64,000 bases of DNA from DASSQJ01 sp963773655. GTDB lineage: Bacteria; Actinomycetota; Actinomycetes; Actinomycetales; Dermatophilaceae. Positions within the stretch are counted from its first letter, which is position 1. Each line of letters opens with the position of its first letter. The notes beneath the pieces are model-generated. The model saw only the letters and a program-made list of their open reading frames with translations, did no database searches and was not told where the DNA came from. The translations under genes were made by a program, and so were the position numbers. Below, piece after piece: positions 7,622 to 15,729 of the stretch. The stretch is from positions 1,488,001 through 1,552,000 of the forward strand of contig CAVZBX010000001.1 of assembly GCA_963773655.1 (NCBI GenBank). The letters run 5' to 3'.

Positions 7622-10495
7622 TCAGTCCTCGAAGGCCTCCGGGGCCGGGCACGAGCACACGAGGTGCCGGTCGCCGTAGGCGCCGTCGATGCGCCGCACC
7701 GGGGGCCAGTACTTGGCGGTCGGGTCGACGCCCGCCGGGAAGGCGGCGGTCCGCCGGTCGTAGGGGTGGTCCCACTCCCCCACCAGCGACTCCGCGGTGT
7801 GCGGCGCCCACCGCAGCACGCTGTCCTCGACCGCGACGGCCCCGCTGCCCACCTCGTCGATCTCCCGGCGGATGGCGATCATGGCGTCACAGAAGCGGTC
7901 CAGCTCGCCCTTGTCCTCGCTCTCCGTGGGCTCCACCATGAGGGTGCCGGCGACGGGGAACGACATCGTCGGCGCGTGGAAGCCGTAGTCGATCAGCCGC
8001 TTGGCGACGTCGTCGACGGTGACGCCGGTCTCGCGGGTGATGGCGCGCAGGTCGAGGATGCACTCGTGGGCGACCAGCCCGTCGGTCCCCGAGTACAGCA
8101 CCGGGTAGTGCTCCCGCAGCCGCGCGGCGACGTAGTTGGCGTTGAGCACCGCCACCTCGGTGGCGCGGCGCAGTCCCGCTCCCCCCATGAGACGCACGTA
8201 GGCCCACGAGATGGGCAGGATGCCCGCCGAGCCGTACGGGGCGGCGGACACCGGGCCGATGCCGCTCTCGGGGCCGGCCTCCGGGTCGAGCGGGTGGTTG
8301 GGCAGGTGCGGCGCGAGGTGGGCCCGGCAGGCCACCGGACCGATGCCGGGACCGCCACCGCCGTGGGGGATGGCGAAGGTCTTGTGGAGGTTCAGGTGCG
8401 ACACGTCCGCGCCGAAGCGTCCGGGCCGGGCGACCCCGACGAGGGCGTTGAGGTTGGCACCGTCGACGTACACCTGGCCGCCGGCGTCGTGCACCATGGC
8501 GCAGAGGTCGGTGATGGTGTCCTCGAAGACGCCGTGGGTCGACGGGTACGTCACCATGATCCCGGCGAGCCGGTCGTGGTGCTGCTCCACCTTGGCCTTG
8601 AGGTCGTCCATGTCGACGTTGCCGCTCACCGGGTCGGTCCGCACGACGACGACCTTCATCCCCGCCATCACCGCGCTCGCGGCGTTGGTGCCGTGCGCGC
8701 TGCTGGGGATGAGGCACACCCGCCGCTGCTCCTCGCCGTTGGCACGGTGGTAGGCCGCGATCGCGAGCAGGCCGGACAGCTCGCCCTGGGAGCCGGCGTT
8801 CGGCTGGAGCGAGACCGCGTCGTAGCCGGTGATGTCGCACAGCCACCCGCTCAGCTCCTCGACGAGGCCGCGGATGCCGCGGGTCTGGCGGTGCGGTGCG
8901 AACGGGTGGAGGTGGGCGAACTCCGGCCAGGTGACCGCGACCATCTCCGCGGTCGCGTTGAGCTTCATCGTGCAGGAGCCGAGCGGGATCATCCCGCGGT
9001 CGAGCGCGAAGTCGCGGTCGGCGAGGCGGCGCAGGTAGCGCAGCATCGCGGTCTCGGAGCGGTGCGCGGAGAACACCGGGTGGGTGAGGTACCCGGAGCG
9101 CCGGACGAGCCGCTCGTCCCAGTCGACGTCGACGACGTCCACCCGCTCCGGGGGCGCGACGCGCAGGGCCCGGCACACCCGGCCCAGGTCGATGGTGCCC
9201 GTGGTCTCGTCGCAGCTGACGAGCACCGTGTCGTCGTCGACCCGCCAGAGGTTGACGCCCTCGGTGAGGGCTGCGGCGACCACCGACCCGGCCCGCCCCG
9301 GCACCGTGAGCCTCAGCGTGTCGAAGAACGGACCGTCGGAGACCTCCACGCCGGCCGCGCGCAGGGCGTCGGCGAGGGCCCGTGCGTGGGAGTGGGTGCG
9401 CAGCGCGATGGCGCGCAGCCCGTCCGGACCGTGGTAGACGGCGTACATGCTGGCCAGGACCGCGAGCAGCACCTGTGCGGTGCAGATGTTCGAGGTGGCC
9501 TTCTCCCGGCGGATGTGCTGCTCGCGCGTCTGGAGGGCCAGCCGGTGGGCCGGGGCGCCGACGGCGTCCACCGACACCCCGACGAGGCGTCCGGGCAGGG
9601 TGCGCTCGAGGCCCTGGCGCACCGACATGTAGCCCGCGTGCGGGCCGCCGTACGCCATCGGCACCCCGAACCGCTGGGTGGTCCCCACCGCGACGTCGGC
9701 ACCCCACTCCCCCGGCGGCGTCGCCAGGGTCAGGGCCAGCAGGTCGGCGGCAGCGGTGACCAGGGCGCCCACCTCGTGCGCGGCGTCGGCCAGTCCCCGG
9801 TGGTCGTGCAGGTGTCCGTCCATCGCCGGGTACTGCACCACGACGCCGAAGAGCTCGCCCCCGGCCACCTCGCGCAGGGCGTCGGCGTCGTGGACCCCCG
9901 CCAGGTCGGCGACGACCACGGGGATGTCCAGCGGGAGGGCCCGGGTGCGGATGACGGCGAGGGTCTGCGGGAACACCTGCGCGTCGACGACGAGGGCGGC
10001 GTCTGCGGGCGCCTTCGACCCGCGCCGCATCAGGGTCATCGCCTCGGCGGCGGCGGTGGCCTCGTCGAGGAGCGAGGCCCCGGCGACGGGCAGGCCGGTG
10101 AGGTCGCTGACGACGGTCTGGAAGTTGAGCAGCGCCTCGAGGCGGCCCTGCGAGATCTCCGGCTGGTACGGCGTGTACGCCGTGTACCAGGCGGGGTTCT
10201 CCAGGACGTTGCGCTGGATCACGGGCGGGATCACGGTGCCGTAGTAGCCGAGGCCGATCATCGAGGCGACGACCCGGTTGCGGGCCGCGACCTCGCGCAG
10301 CTGGGCGAGCACGGCGGCCTCGGAGGCGGCGGGGGCGATGTCGAGCTCGCCGCCGTCGCGGATCGCGCCGGGGACGGCCGTGGTGACGAGGTCCTCGAGC
10401 GAGCTGCGACCGACGACCTCGAGCATCGCGTCGAGGTCGGACTCACGGGGGCCGATGTGGCGGCCGGCGAACTCGGGAAGAACGGGGGTGCTCAC
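7622..10495 (-). CDS. gcvP: Glycine dehydrogenase (aminomethyl-transferring), P protein
   Basis: 957 residues, a full-length fused P protein of the glycine cleavage system. It decarboxylates glycine with PLP and passes the aminomethyl group to lipoyl-GcvH. N-terminal RHIGPRESDLDAML and the C-terminal PLP region HLNLHKTFAIPHGGGGPG, containing the Schiff-base Lys, are intact. The GTG start at 10495 follows a glycine riboswitch, so it is controlled separately from gcvH, which sits about 3 kb upstream in the garA group. gcvT and lpd are not in the window. Confidence 0.97.
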   Translation of the reverse strand: MSTPVLPEFAGRHIGPRESDLDAMLEVVGRSSLEDLVTTAVPGAIRDGGELDIAPAASEAAVLAQLREVAARNRVVASMIGLGYYGTVIPPVIQRNVLENPAWYTAYTPYQPEISQGRLEALLNFQTVVSDLTGLPVAGASLLDEATAAAEAMTLMRRGSKAPADAALVVDAQVFPQTLAVIRTRALPLDIPVVVADLAGVHDADALREVAGGELFGVVVQYPAMDGHLHDHRGLADAAHEVGALVTAAADLLALTLATPPGEWGADVAVGTTQRFGVPMAYGGPHAGYMSVRQGLERTLPGRLVGVSVDAVGAPAHRLALQTREQHIRREKATSNICTAQVLLAVLASMYAVYHGPDGLRAIALRTHSHARALADALRAAGVEVSDGPFFDTLRLTVPGRAGSVVAAALTEGVNLWRVDDDTVLVSCDETTGTIDLGRVCRALRVAPPERVDVVDVDWDERLVRRSGYLTHPVFSAHRSETAMLRYLRRLADRDFALDRGMIPLGSCTMKLNATAEMVAVTWPEFAHLHPFAPHRQTRGIRGLVEELSGWLCDITGYDAVSLQPNAGSQGELSGLLAIAAYHRANGEEQRRVCLIPSSAHGTNAASAVMAGMKVVVVRTDPVSGNVDMDDLKAKVEQHHDRLAGIMVTYPSTHGVFEDTITDLCAMVHDAGGQVYVDGANLNALVGVARPGRFGADVSHLNLHKTFAIPHGGGGPGIGPVACRAHLAPHLPNHPLDPEAGPESGIGPVSAAPYGSAGILPISWAYVRLMGGAGLRRATEVAVLNANYVAARLREHYPVLYSGTDGLVAHECILDLRAITRETGVTVDDVAKRLIDYGFHAPTMSFPVAGTLMVEPTESEDKGELDRFCDAMIAIRREIDEVGSGAVAVEDSVLRWAPHTAESLVGEWDHPYDRRTAAFPAGVDPTAKYWPPVRRIDGAYGDRHLVCSCPAPEAFED

Positions 10496-10565
10496 GGTGG
10501 GGGCTCACTCTCGGGCAGACGACGAGGTCCCTCCCCCTCTGTCACGGCCGGGACGGCGCTCCAGA

Positions 10566-10655
10566 GGTGCCTGGTCCGTGCGGTCCCTGGCGCCTGAGAG
10601 GTTCTGGGGAGTGTTGCCCCTTCGGCGCCCCGGACGTGTCCGGGGACTCTCCCGC
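10566..10655 (-). ncRNA. Glycine riboswitch upstream of gcvP
   Basis: On the minus strand the leader has GGGAGAG, a paired arm closed by a short loop, the conserved CGCCGAAGGGGCAA, then CCTCTCAGGC: the hallmark core of a glycine aptamer (gcvT motif). Downstream CACCTCTGGAGCGCC may be a second, degenerate aptamer or the expression platform. It lies 70-160 nt before the gcvP start. Glycine binding normally turns on the cleavage system. Confidence 0.9.
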
Positions 10656-10667
10656 ACGGTGTGAGCG

Positions 10668-10681
10668 GCACGCTCAATCTA
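10668..10681 (-). promoter_or_regulatory. Promoter of the gcvP riboswitch transcript
   Basis: A -10 hexamer TAGATT (minus strand, 10676-10681) places the transcript start near 10669, just ahead of the first riboswitch stem. No good -35 is seen. Confidence 0.55.
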
Positions 10682-10741
10682 GCAAAGCGGCGCGCCGACG
10701 GCCGCCCGCCGAGCGCGAGGGGACGGTGCGGAGGGAGACCG

Positions 10742-11341
10742 TCAGACGGTCCGGGCGGCGCGGCGGGCGCCGAGCTCGTCGCCGGGAGTCGGCTCGGCCG
10801 CGACGTCGGCCTCGGCACGCTCGCTGGGCAGCTCGGAGAGCTCGCCCTCCACCTCGCGCCAGACCTTGCCCACGGCGATGCCGAACACACCCTGCCCGCC
10901 CTGCAGCAGGTCGATGACCTCGTCGGAGGAGGTGCACTCGTACACCGAGGCGCCGTCGCTCATCAGGGTGATGCCGGCGAGGTCGTCGACCCCGCGTCGG
11001 CGCAGCACCTGGATCGCGCCTCGGATCTGCTGGAGCGAGACGCCGGTGTCGAGCAGCCGCTTGACCACCTTGAGGACGAGGATGTCGCGGAAGCCGTAGA
11101 GCCGCTGCGTGCCCGACCCGCCCGCGGGGCGGACGGACGGCTCGACCAGCCCGGTGCGGGCCCAGTAGTCGAGCTGCCGGTAGGTGATGCCCGCGGCGCG
11201 GCACGCGGTGGGCCCGCGGTAGCCGACCTCGTCGTCGAGCTCGGGCAGGTCGTCGGCGAAGAGCATGCCCTGGGCCACCACGGGGGTGGCCTTCCCGGCC
11301 TCTCGCGCCTCTCCGGTGGAGCCCACGCCTACCTCCTGCAT
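10742..11341 (-). CDS. MerR family transcriptional regulator (Rv1830/ResR-like position)
   Basis: 199 residues with a MerR winged helix in the middle: YRGPTACRAAGITYRQLDYWARTG followed by TQRLYGFRDILVLKVVKRLLDTG, preceded by about 38 flexible residues. By position (garA, merR, DUF151, merR, gcvP) it corresponds to M. tuberculosis Rv1830. ATG 11341 follows AGAGGCGAG; a longer in-frame start at 11479 would cross the promoter and is rejected. It has its own promoter with palindromes, consistent with autoregulation, but no target is shown by sequence. Confidence 0.9.
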   Translation of the reverse strand: MQEVGVGSTGEAREAGKATPVVAQGMLFADDLPELDDEVGYRGPTACRAAGITYRQLDYWARTGLVEPSVRPAGGSGTQRLYGFRDILVLKVVKRLLDTGVSLQQIRGAIQVLRRRGVDDLAGITLMSDGASVYECTSSDEVIDLLQGGQGVFGIAVGKVWREVEGELSELPSERAEADVAAEPTPGDELGARRAARTV

Positions 11342-11371
11342 CTCGCCTCTGCGGGCGACTGTACGCCGTCG

Positions 11372-11389
11372 AATGACATCGGCGTCATT
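11372..11389. promoter_or_regulatory. Perfect palindrome in the merR 5' leader
   Basis: AATGAC-6 nt-GTCATT, a perfect 6-bp inverted repeat, lies 20-45 nt downstream of the -10 of the merR promoter and 31 bp before the ATG. It could be an operator for the MerR protein or another dimeric regulator. Confidence 0.5.
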
Positions 11390-11416
11390 GTTCGGGCCAC
11401 TGCTGTGACGGGTGTG

Positions 11417-11445
11417 ACAGTAGGGACAGATGTGACTGGAGTCAA
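11417..11445 (-). promoter_or_regulatory. Sigma-A-type promoter for merR
   Basis: Minus strand TTGACT (11440-11445), 17-bp spacer, TACTGT (11417-11422): the best -35/-10 pair in the window. An inverted repeat TGACT-CC-AGTCA (11433-11444) overlaps the -35. Several GTGAC copies lie in and just downstream of the promoter. Confidence 0.7.
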
Positions 11446-11532
11446 CGACCGCGAGCCTGCGGTGGCCGCGTGTCGACACGCCGGAGCGGCGCGAGAGCGG
11501 CGCGGCCGCGGGTCACCGGACGGTGCCGGGGC

Positions 11533-12021
11533 TCAGCCCTGCTCGGTGTCGAAGTCGTCGGCCGAGACCTGGTCGAGGAACTCCTTGAACTTCTCGACCT
11601 CGTCGTCCTCGCTCTCGGCCATCTCGACCCCGGCCTCGGCGAGGAGCTCCTCGTCGGCGACGATCTCGGCACCGGCACGCAGCGCGAGGGCGATCGCGTC
11701 GGAGGACCGGGACTCGATGTCGGTGCCGCCCGCGGCGGCCCCGCCGTCGAGGTCGAGCATCGCGTGGAACACGCCGTCCTTGAGCTCGACGATCCGTACC
11801 CGGGTCAGGGTGTGCCCGAGCTCGTCGATGACGTTGCGGAGCAGGTCGTGGGTGAGCGGGCGCGGGGGCACGACCCCCTGCTGGGCGTACGCGATGGCGG
11901 TGGCCTCGGCGGCGCCGATCCAGATGGGCAGGTAGCGGGAGCCGTCGCGCTCCCGCAGGAGGACGATCGGCTGGTTGTTGGGCATCTCGACCCGCACCCC
12001 GAGCACGTCCAGGACCTTCAC
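11533..12021 (-). CDS. Bifunctional nuclease family protein (DUF151)
   Basis: 162 residues of the BFN/DUF151 family, equivalent by position to Rv1829. The core MPNNQPIVLLRERDGSRYLPIWIGAAEA is split here only by description; it begins near residue 13 and is followed by LTHDLLRNVIDELG. The C-terminal 30 residues are strongly acidic (ESEDDEVEKFKEFL). Plant and Thermotoga relatives have nuclease-like reports, but the bacterial role is unsettled. It sits between two merR genes, 190 bp upstream of the second, which carries its own promoter. Confidence 0.88.
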   Translation of the reverse strand: MKVLDVLGVRVEMPNNQPIVLLRERDGSRYLPIWIGAAEATAIAYAQQGVVPPRPLTHDLLRNVIDELGHTLTRVRIVELKDGVFHAMLDLDGGAAAGGTDIESRSSDAIALALRAGAEIVADEELLAEAGVEMAESEDDEVEKFKEFLDQVSADDFDTEQG

Positions 12022-12060
12022 GATCCCACCGTACCTCCCCCACCCGACCCTGCCGAGTGG

Positions 12061-12768
12061 TCAGTCCCCGGTGTCGGCGAGACCACGCCGGAGCAGGGCG
12101 GCGTGGAGGCTGAGGCACAGGTGGGCGAGCTCGGCCCGCTGGCGGTCGGAGCCACTGCCCCGCCGGCCGCCGACGGCCTGCTCGACCAGCCCGGCCTCCC
12201 GGTCGGCGGCCGTCCGGAACGGCCGCAGGTGCCGCGCCTCGACGCCGTACGCCGCCAGCCCGGCCGCGGCGCGGGCCACCTGCAGGTCCGCCTCACCGTG
12301 GAGCCCGTCGCGGTCCGGGGCCAGCAGGCCGTTGGCCGCCAGGGCGGCGACGGCCTCCGGCTCGAGCACGGCCGCGGCCGCCAGCTCACCGGGCGTGAGC
12401 CGCAGCGAGGCACCGGCGAGCAGGGTCGCAGCGTCGGGGACCCCCGGGTCGGGCGCCGGGTCCACCGGCCGGGGCGCGGTGCCGGGGTCGTCGCCACCGG
12501 GGTCCAGGCCCCGGTCGATCGCCTCGAGCCGCTCCCGGATCACGCGCAGCGGCCAGAACCGGTCCCGCTGGGCCCGCAGGACGTAGCGGAGGCGCTCGAC
12601 GTCGCGCTGCGAGTACTGCCGGTACCCGGACGCGGTCCGCTCGGGGGTCACCAGGCCCTCGGCCTCGAGGAAGCGGACCTTGGACACGGTGACGTCGGGG
12701 AACTCGTCGGCGAGGGCCCGAACGACGGCCCCGACGGTGAGCGGACGCCCGGTGGTCGGCGGGGTCAC
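12061..12768 (-). CDS. MerR family transcriptional regulator (Rv1828-like position)
   Basis: 235 residues. An N-terminal MerR helix-turn-helix (LTVGAVVRALADEFPDVTVS, then KVRFLEAEGLVTPERT and GYRQYSQRDVERLRYVLRAQ) is followed by a Pro/Asp-rich linker and a helical C-terminal domain. Corresponds by position to Rv1828. I prefer the GTG at 12768, 10 nt after the garA stop; the ATG at 12837 would overlap garA by 59 nt and adds only a low-complexity antisense-like leader. Cotranscribed with garA and gcvH. Confidence 0.87.
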   Translation of the reverse strand: MTPPTTGRPLTVGAVVRALADEFPDVTVSKVRFLEAEGLVTPERTASGYRQYSQRDVERLRYVLRAQRDRFWPLRVIRERLEAIDRGLDPGGDDPGTAPRPVDPAPDPGVPDAATLLAGASLRLTPGELAAAAVLEPEAVAALAANGLLAPDRDGLHGEADLQVARAAAGLAAYGVEARHLRPFRTAADREAGLVEQAVGGRRGSGSDRQRAELAHLCLSLHAALLRRGLADTGD

Positions 12769-12778
12769 CGCACTGGGG

Positions 12779-13231
12779 TCAGTCGCGGGCGGCAGCGTAG
12801 AAGACGAGCCGGAACTTGCCGATCTGCACCTCGTCACCGGTGCTGAGCACGGCCTCGTCGACGAGCTTGCGGTTGACGTAGGTGCCGTTGAGCGACCCGA
12901 CGTCCTGGACGCGGAACACGCCCTCGCTGCGCCGGAAGACGGCGTGCTTGCGGGACACCGTGACGTCGTCGAGGAAGATGTCGCTGTCCGGGTGTCGGCC
13001 CGACATCACCTCGTCGTCGTCGAGGAGGAAGCGCGCGCCGGTGTTCGGTCCGCGCAGCACGACGAGCAGGGCCGTGCCGGGACGCAGCGCCTCCACGGTG
13101 GCGAGGTCGGCCTTGGTGAGGACGTGCTCGGACTCGGTGGCAGGCTCCTGCTGTTCGGTGCTGCCGACCGCCTTGAACCGCATCGTCGTGGGTTCGGGAA
13201 CCGAGGACTGGTCCTCGCGCTCGTCACTCAT
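12779..13231 (-). CDS. garA: FHA domain protein, GarA/OdhI type
   Basis: 150 residues. The FHA domain (residues about 55-145) keeps SGRHPDSD with Arg79, Ser94 in TVSRKHAVF and Asn115 in GSLNGTY, the phosphothreonine-binding residues. In mycobacteria and corynebacteria this protein inhibits 2-oxoglutarate dehydrogenase and glutamate dehydrogenase until PknB/PknG phosphorylate the N-terminal TT motif. Here the motif is EPTTMRF (Thr15, Thr16), where the mycobacterial form is ETTSVF. It sits between gcvH and merR as in other actinobacteria. GTGAC repeats lie just upstream (13259-13280). Confidence 0.93.
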   Translation of the reverse strand: MSDEREDQSSVPEPTTMRFKAVGSTEQQEPATESEHVLTKADLATVEALRPGTALLVVLRGPNTGARFLLDDDEVMSGRHPDSDIFLDDVTVSRKHAVFRRSEGVFRVQDVGSLNGTYVNRKLVDEAVLSTGDEVQIGKFRLVFYAAARD

Positions 13232-13328
13232 CCGGTCCTTCGCCTTCCGTCGTCTCCCGTGACACCGTGCGCGGTGACACGTTAGATCACCGCGCCGCCG
13301 ATTCCCACCCGATCGGGTGGGGCGCCTC

Positions 13329-13715
13329 TCAGGACAGCTGAGAGGTGTACCCGTCGGCGTCCATGAGGCCCTCGACGTCGGCGGCGTCCGTCGGCCGCAG
13401 CTCGTACATCCATCCCTCGCCGTAGGGGTCGTTGTTGACGAGCTCGGGGGTGGCGTCGAGAGCCCCGTTGACTGCCGTGACCTCGCCGGACACCGGCGCG
13501 TAGAGGTCGCTCACCGACTTCGTCGACTCGACCTCGCCGCAGGTGTCGCCCGCGACGACGGCGTCACCGACCGCCGGGAGGCTGACGTACACGACGTCGC
13601 CCAGGGCCTCCTGGGCGAAGGCGGTGATCCCGACACGCACCGTGTCCCCGTCCGTGCGCACCCACTCGTGCTCGGCGGTGTAGCGCAGACCGGCGGGGTA
13701 CTCGAGGTCGCTCAT
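13329..13715 (-). CDS. gcvH: Glycine cleavage system H protein
   Basis: 128 residues. The lipoylated lysine is Lys66 in EVESTKSVSDLYAPVSGEV; N-terminal RYTAEHEWVR is typical. It shuttles the aminomethyl group from GcvP to GcvT. It lies in the pgsA-DUF881-sbp-DUF881-gcvH-garA run, away from gcvP and its riboswitch, so H and P supply are probably coordinated only loosely. Confidence 0.97.
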   Translation of the reverse strand: MSDLEYPAGLRYTAEHEWVRTDGDTVRVGITAFAQEALGDVVYVSLPAVGDAVVAGDTCGEVESTKSVSDLYAPVSGEVTAVNGALDATPELVNNDPYGEGWMYELRPTDAADVEGLMDADGYTSQLS

Positions 13716-13742
13716 GGTGCTCCAAACTCGGCGCGCGGGCCG

Positions 13743-14507
13743 TCAGGGGGTGGATGTGGGGACGGGTTGAGCGTACTGAGGCGTCTGGAGGGGGAGCAAC
13801 GCGTCGACCGTCACGTCGTCCTCGATGTCCACGGTGGCGTCTCCACCGGCTCGGCGCACCGTGGCGGTGACCCCGCCGGGGATCTCCATCGCCCCGGCCA
13901 GCGTGTTGGAGTCGCCGATGGCCCGCAGCACGTAGGGCGGGGTGAGGACGCTGCCGGAGACCGACAGCCCCTCCGTGGTGTCGGTGAACCAGGTGTTGGC
14001 GACGATCCGGACCTCGCCGATCTGCATCGCCTCGGCGCCGGCGTTGCGCAGCTCCTCCACGGCGTCGAGGATCGTCGGCGCCCGGACCCCGCGCTGCGGG
14101 TCCCGGATGGTCAGGACGATGCCCGGTCCCTCGGCGGGTGCGGTGCCGGCGAGGATCTCCAGGGAGTCCAGCCGCTCCTGCGCCGCGCGCTGGGCCTCCT
14201 CCTCGCTCGTCGTGCGGCTCCGCAGCAGCTCCAGCGAGGACTGGAGGTTGCGGATGTCGTCGGCCAGCTGCTCGCCGTCCTGGTCGACGTCGGCGAAGAC
14301 GCGGACCAGCTCGTCCTGGCGCAGGTTCTCCAGGCCCTCGATCGAGGTCTGCCGCACCTGCGCGATGATCGCGAACCCCAGCGCCCCGGCGAGCAGCGCG
14401 GCGAGCAGGTTGGAGCGGCTCGGCCGCGGTGAGCCGGCCCGCCGCAGCCGGGCCCAGGCGTGCCGGGCGTCACGGGGTGGGCGGGGCTCGAGGTCGGGGG
14501 TGCTCAT
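13743..14507 (-). CDS. DUF881 family membrane protein (first copy)
   Basis: 254 residues: a basic cytoplasmic N-terminus, one transmembrane helix at about 34-52 (LLAALLAGALGFAIIAQV), a coiled coil at about 60-110, then a conserved extracellular alpha/beta domain with GPGIVLTIRDPQ, GAEAMQIGEVRIVA and GGVTATVRRAGG. DUF881 proteins resemble sporulation-associated YlxW/YlxX but are also found in non-sporulating actinobacteria; function unknown. The ATG overlaps the small basic protein stop (ATGA). Equivalent by position to Rv1825. Confidence 0.87.
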   Translation of the reverse strand: MSTPDLEPRPPRDARHAWARLRRAGSPRPSRSNLLAALLAGALGFAIIAQVRQTSIEGLENLRQDELVRVFADVDQDGEQLADDIRNLQSSLELLRSRTTSEEEAQRAAQERLDSLEILAGTAPAEGPGIVLTIRDPQRGVRAPTILDAVEELRNAGAEAMQIGEVRIVANTWFTDTTEGLSVSGSVLTPPYVLRAIGDSNTLAGAMEIPGGVTATVRRAGGDATVDIEDDVTVDALLPLQTPQYAQPVPTSTP

Positions 14508-14836
14508 GCGTCGAAGAGGTGGCGGCGGATGGCGGCGACGTTGGAGAAGATCCGCACCCCGAGGACGACGACGACCCCCGTGGAGAGCTGGGCGCCGACG
14601 CCGAGCTTGTCGCCGAGGAACACGATGAACGCCGCCACGACCACGTTGGAGAGGAAGGAGACGACGAACACCTTGTCGCTGAAGATGCCGTCGAGGATGG
14701 CCCGGACACCGCCGAAGACGGCGTCGAGCGCCGCGATGACCGCGATCGGCAGGTAGGGCTGGAGCCAGGCGGGGACCGCCGGCTGCAGCAGCACGCCGAT
14801 GAGGATGCCGAGGGCCAGGCCGATGGCGGGGATCAC
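14504..14836 (-). CDS. Small basic family protein (DUF1290)
   Basis: 110 residues with three predicted membrane segments: MIPAIGLALGILIGVLL, YLPIAVIAALDAVFGGVRA and VFVVSFLSNVVVAAFIVFLG. The fixed sequence ALDAVFGGVRA with a DKVF motif after it is typical of the Sbp/DUF1290 family. The GTG start at 14836 overlaps the upstream DUF881 stop and the stop overlaps the downstream DUF881 start, so three membrane genes are coupled. Function unknown; position equals Rv1824. Confidence 0.88.
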   Translation of the reverse strand: MIPAIGLALGILIGVLLQPAVPAWLQPYLPIAVIAALDAVFGGVRAILDGIFSDKVFVVSFLSNVVVAAFIVFLGDKLGVGAQLSTGVVVVLGVRIFSNVAAIRRHLFDA

Positions 14837-15729
14837 GAGTCGGTCTCCGAGGTGCTGGTGGCGTCGGGGGTCGGTGAGGAGGAGCCAGTATCGCCGGTGG
14901 TGGCGTACTGGGTGGTCAGGCGCACCCCGGCGGGGACCGTGGCGTCGTCGACGACCTCGGTGTCGGAGCGCACGCCGAAGCTGGCCTCGAGGGTGGAGAG
15001 GTAGCTGCCACCCGGCCCCTCCGCGAACGCGTTGGGGAGCTCGCGGGGGTTCCCCAGCGCGGTGATGACGTAGGGCCGGGTCAGCGGACGGAAGTTGACG
15101 ATGATCGCCGACCCGGCGAACCGGATCGTCGACACCGAGGTGAGCCGGATGTCGTTGACGCTGATGGCCTCCGCCCCGGCCTCCCACAGCGAGTTGACGA
15201 TGAACTGGATGTCGCGGGAGTAGACCCGCCCCTCGTCGACCTGGTCGCTCTCCGCCGGGTCCTCGGCGGCCTGCGGGGCGTCGTCGAGGGTCACCCTCAG
15301 CCCCGGGCCGTGCAGGGGTACGGCACCCACCGCGACGGCGAGGTCACGGGTGCGCTGGGCGTCGCCCTGGCCGGCGAGCTGCTGGGCCTCGAGGGCGGTG
15401 AGCTCGCCCTGCAGCGACTGGGCCTGCTCCGACAGCGCCTCGACCTCCTCGCGCCGGTCCTCGATCTGCGCGATGAGGTCGGCCCGCGCCTCCGACCTCG
15501 GACCGCTGGTGGCGGTGAGGTTGTAGGCGGCGACGCCGACCACGAGCCCGATGACGACGGTGGCGGCCACGAGCAGCGGCGAGCGCAGCGAGGTCGAGGG
15601 CGGCTGGCCGGCGGCCCGGCGCCGCTCCGCCGCCGCGGCGTACCCCGGGTCGAGCGGCCGGCGCAGCATGGTCGTGATGAGCGTCATCGACGCGTCGGGC
15701 GCCCGCTGCGGCGGAGGTCCGGGGGTCAC
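14833..15729 (-). CDS. DUF881 family membrane protein (second copy)
   Basis: 298 residues. Cytoplasmic N-terminus of about 50 residues, a transmembrane helix (LLVAATVVIGLVVGVAAYNL), a coiled coil (EDRREEVEALSEQAQSLQGE), then the DUF881 domain with GPGLRVTLDDAP, GAEAISVNDIRLTS and YVITALGNP. The C-terminal 30 residues are Ser/Thr/Pro-rich. The GTG start overlaps the pgsA stop (GTGA), and an alternative ATG lies 14 codons later. Paralogous to the copy at 13.7-14.5 kb. Confidence 0.87.
   Translation of the reverse strand: MTPGPPPQRAPDASMTLITTMLRRPLDPGYAAAAERRRAAGQPPSTSLRSPLLVAATVVIGLVVGVAAYNLTATSGPRSEARADLIAQIEDRREEVEALSEQAQSLQGELTALEAQQLAGQGDAQRTRDLAVAVGAVPLHGPGLRVTLDDAPQAAEDPAESDQVDEGRVYSRDIQFIVNSLWEAGAEAISVNDIRLTSVSTIRFAGSAIIVNFRPLTRPYVITALGNPRELPNAFAEGPGGSYLSTLEASFGVRSDTEVVDDATVPAGVRLTTQYATTGDTGSSSPTPDATSTSETDS

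Noticed and set aside
7664..10597. 977-residue open frame opposite gcvP
   Set aside because: Antisense shadow; Arg/Gly/His/Val-rich with no fold, and it would run through the riboswitch.
12769..12837. Longer start for the second MerR gene
   Set aside because: Overlaps the end of garA by 59 nt and adds only a Ser/Pro string that mirrors garA codons; the GTG at 12768 fits just after the garA stop.
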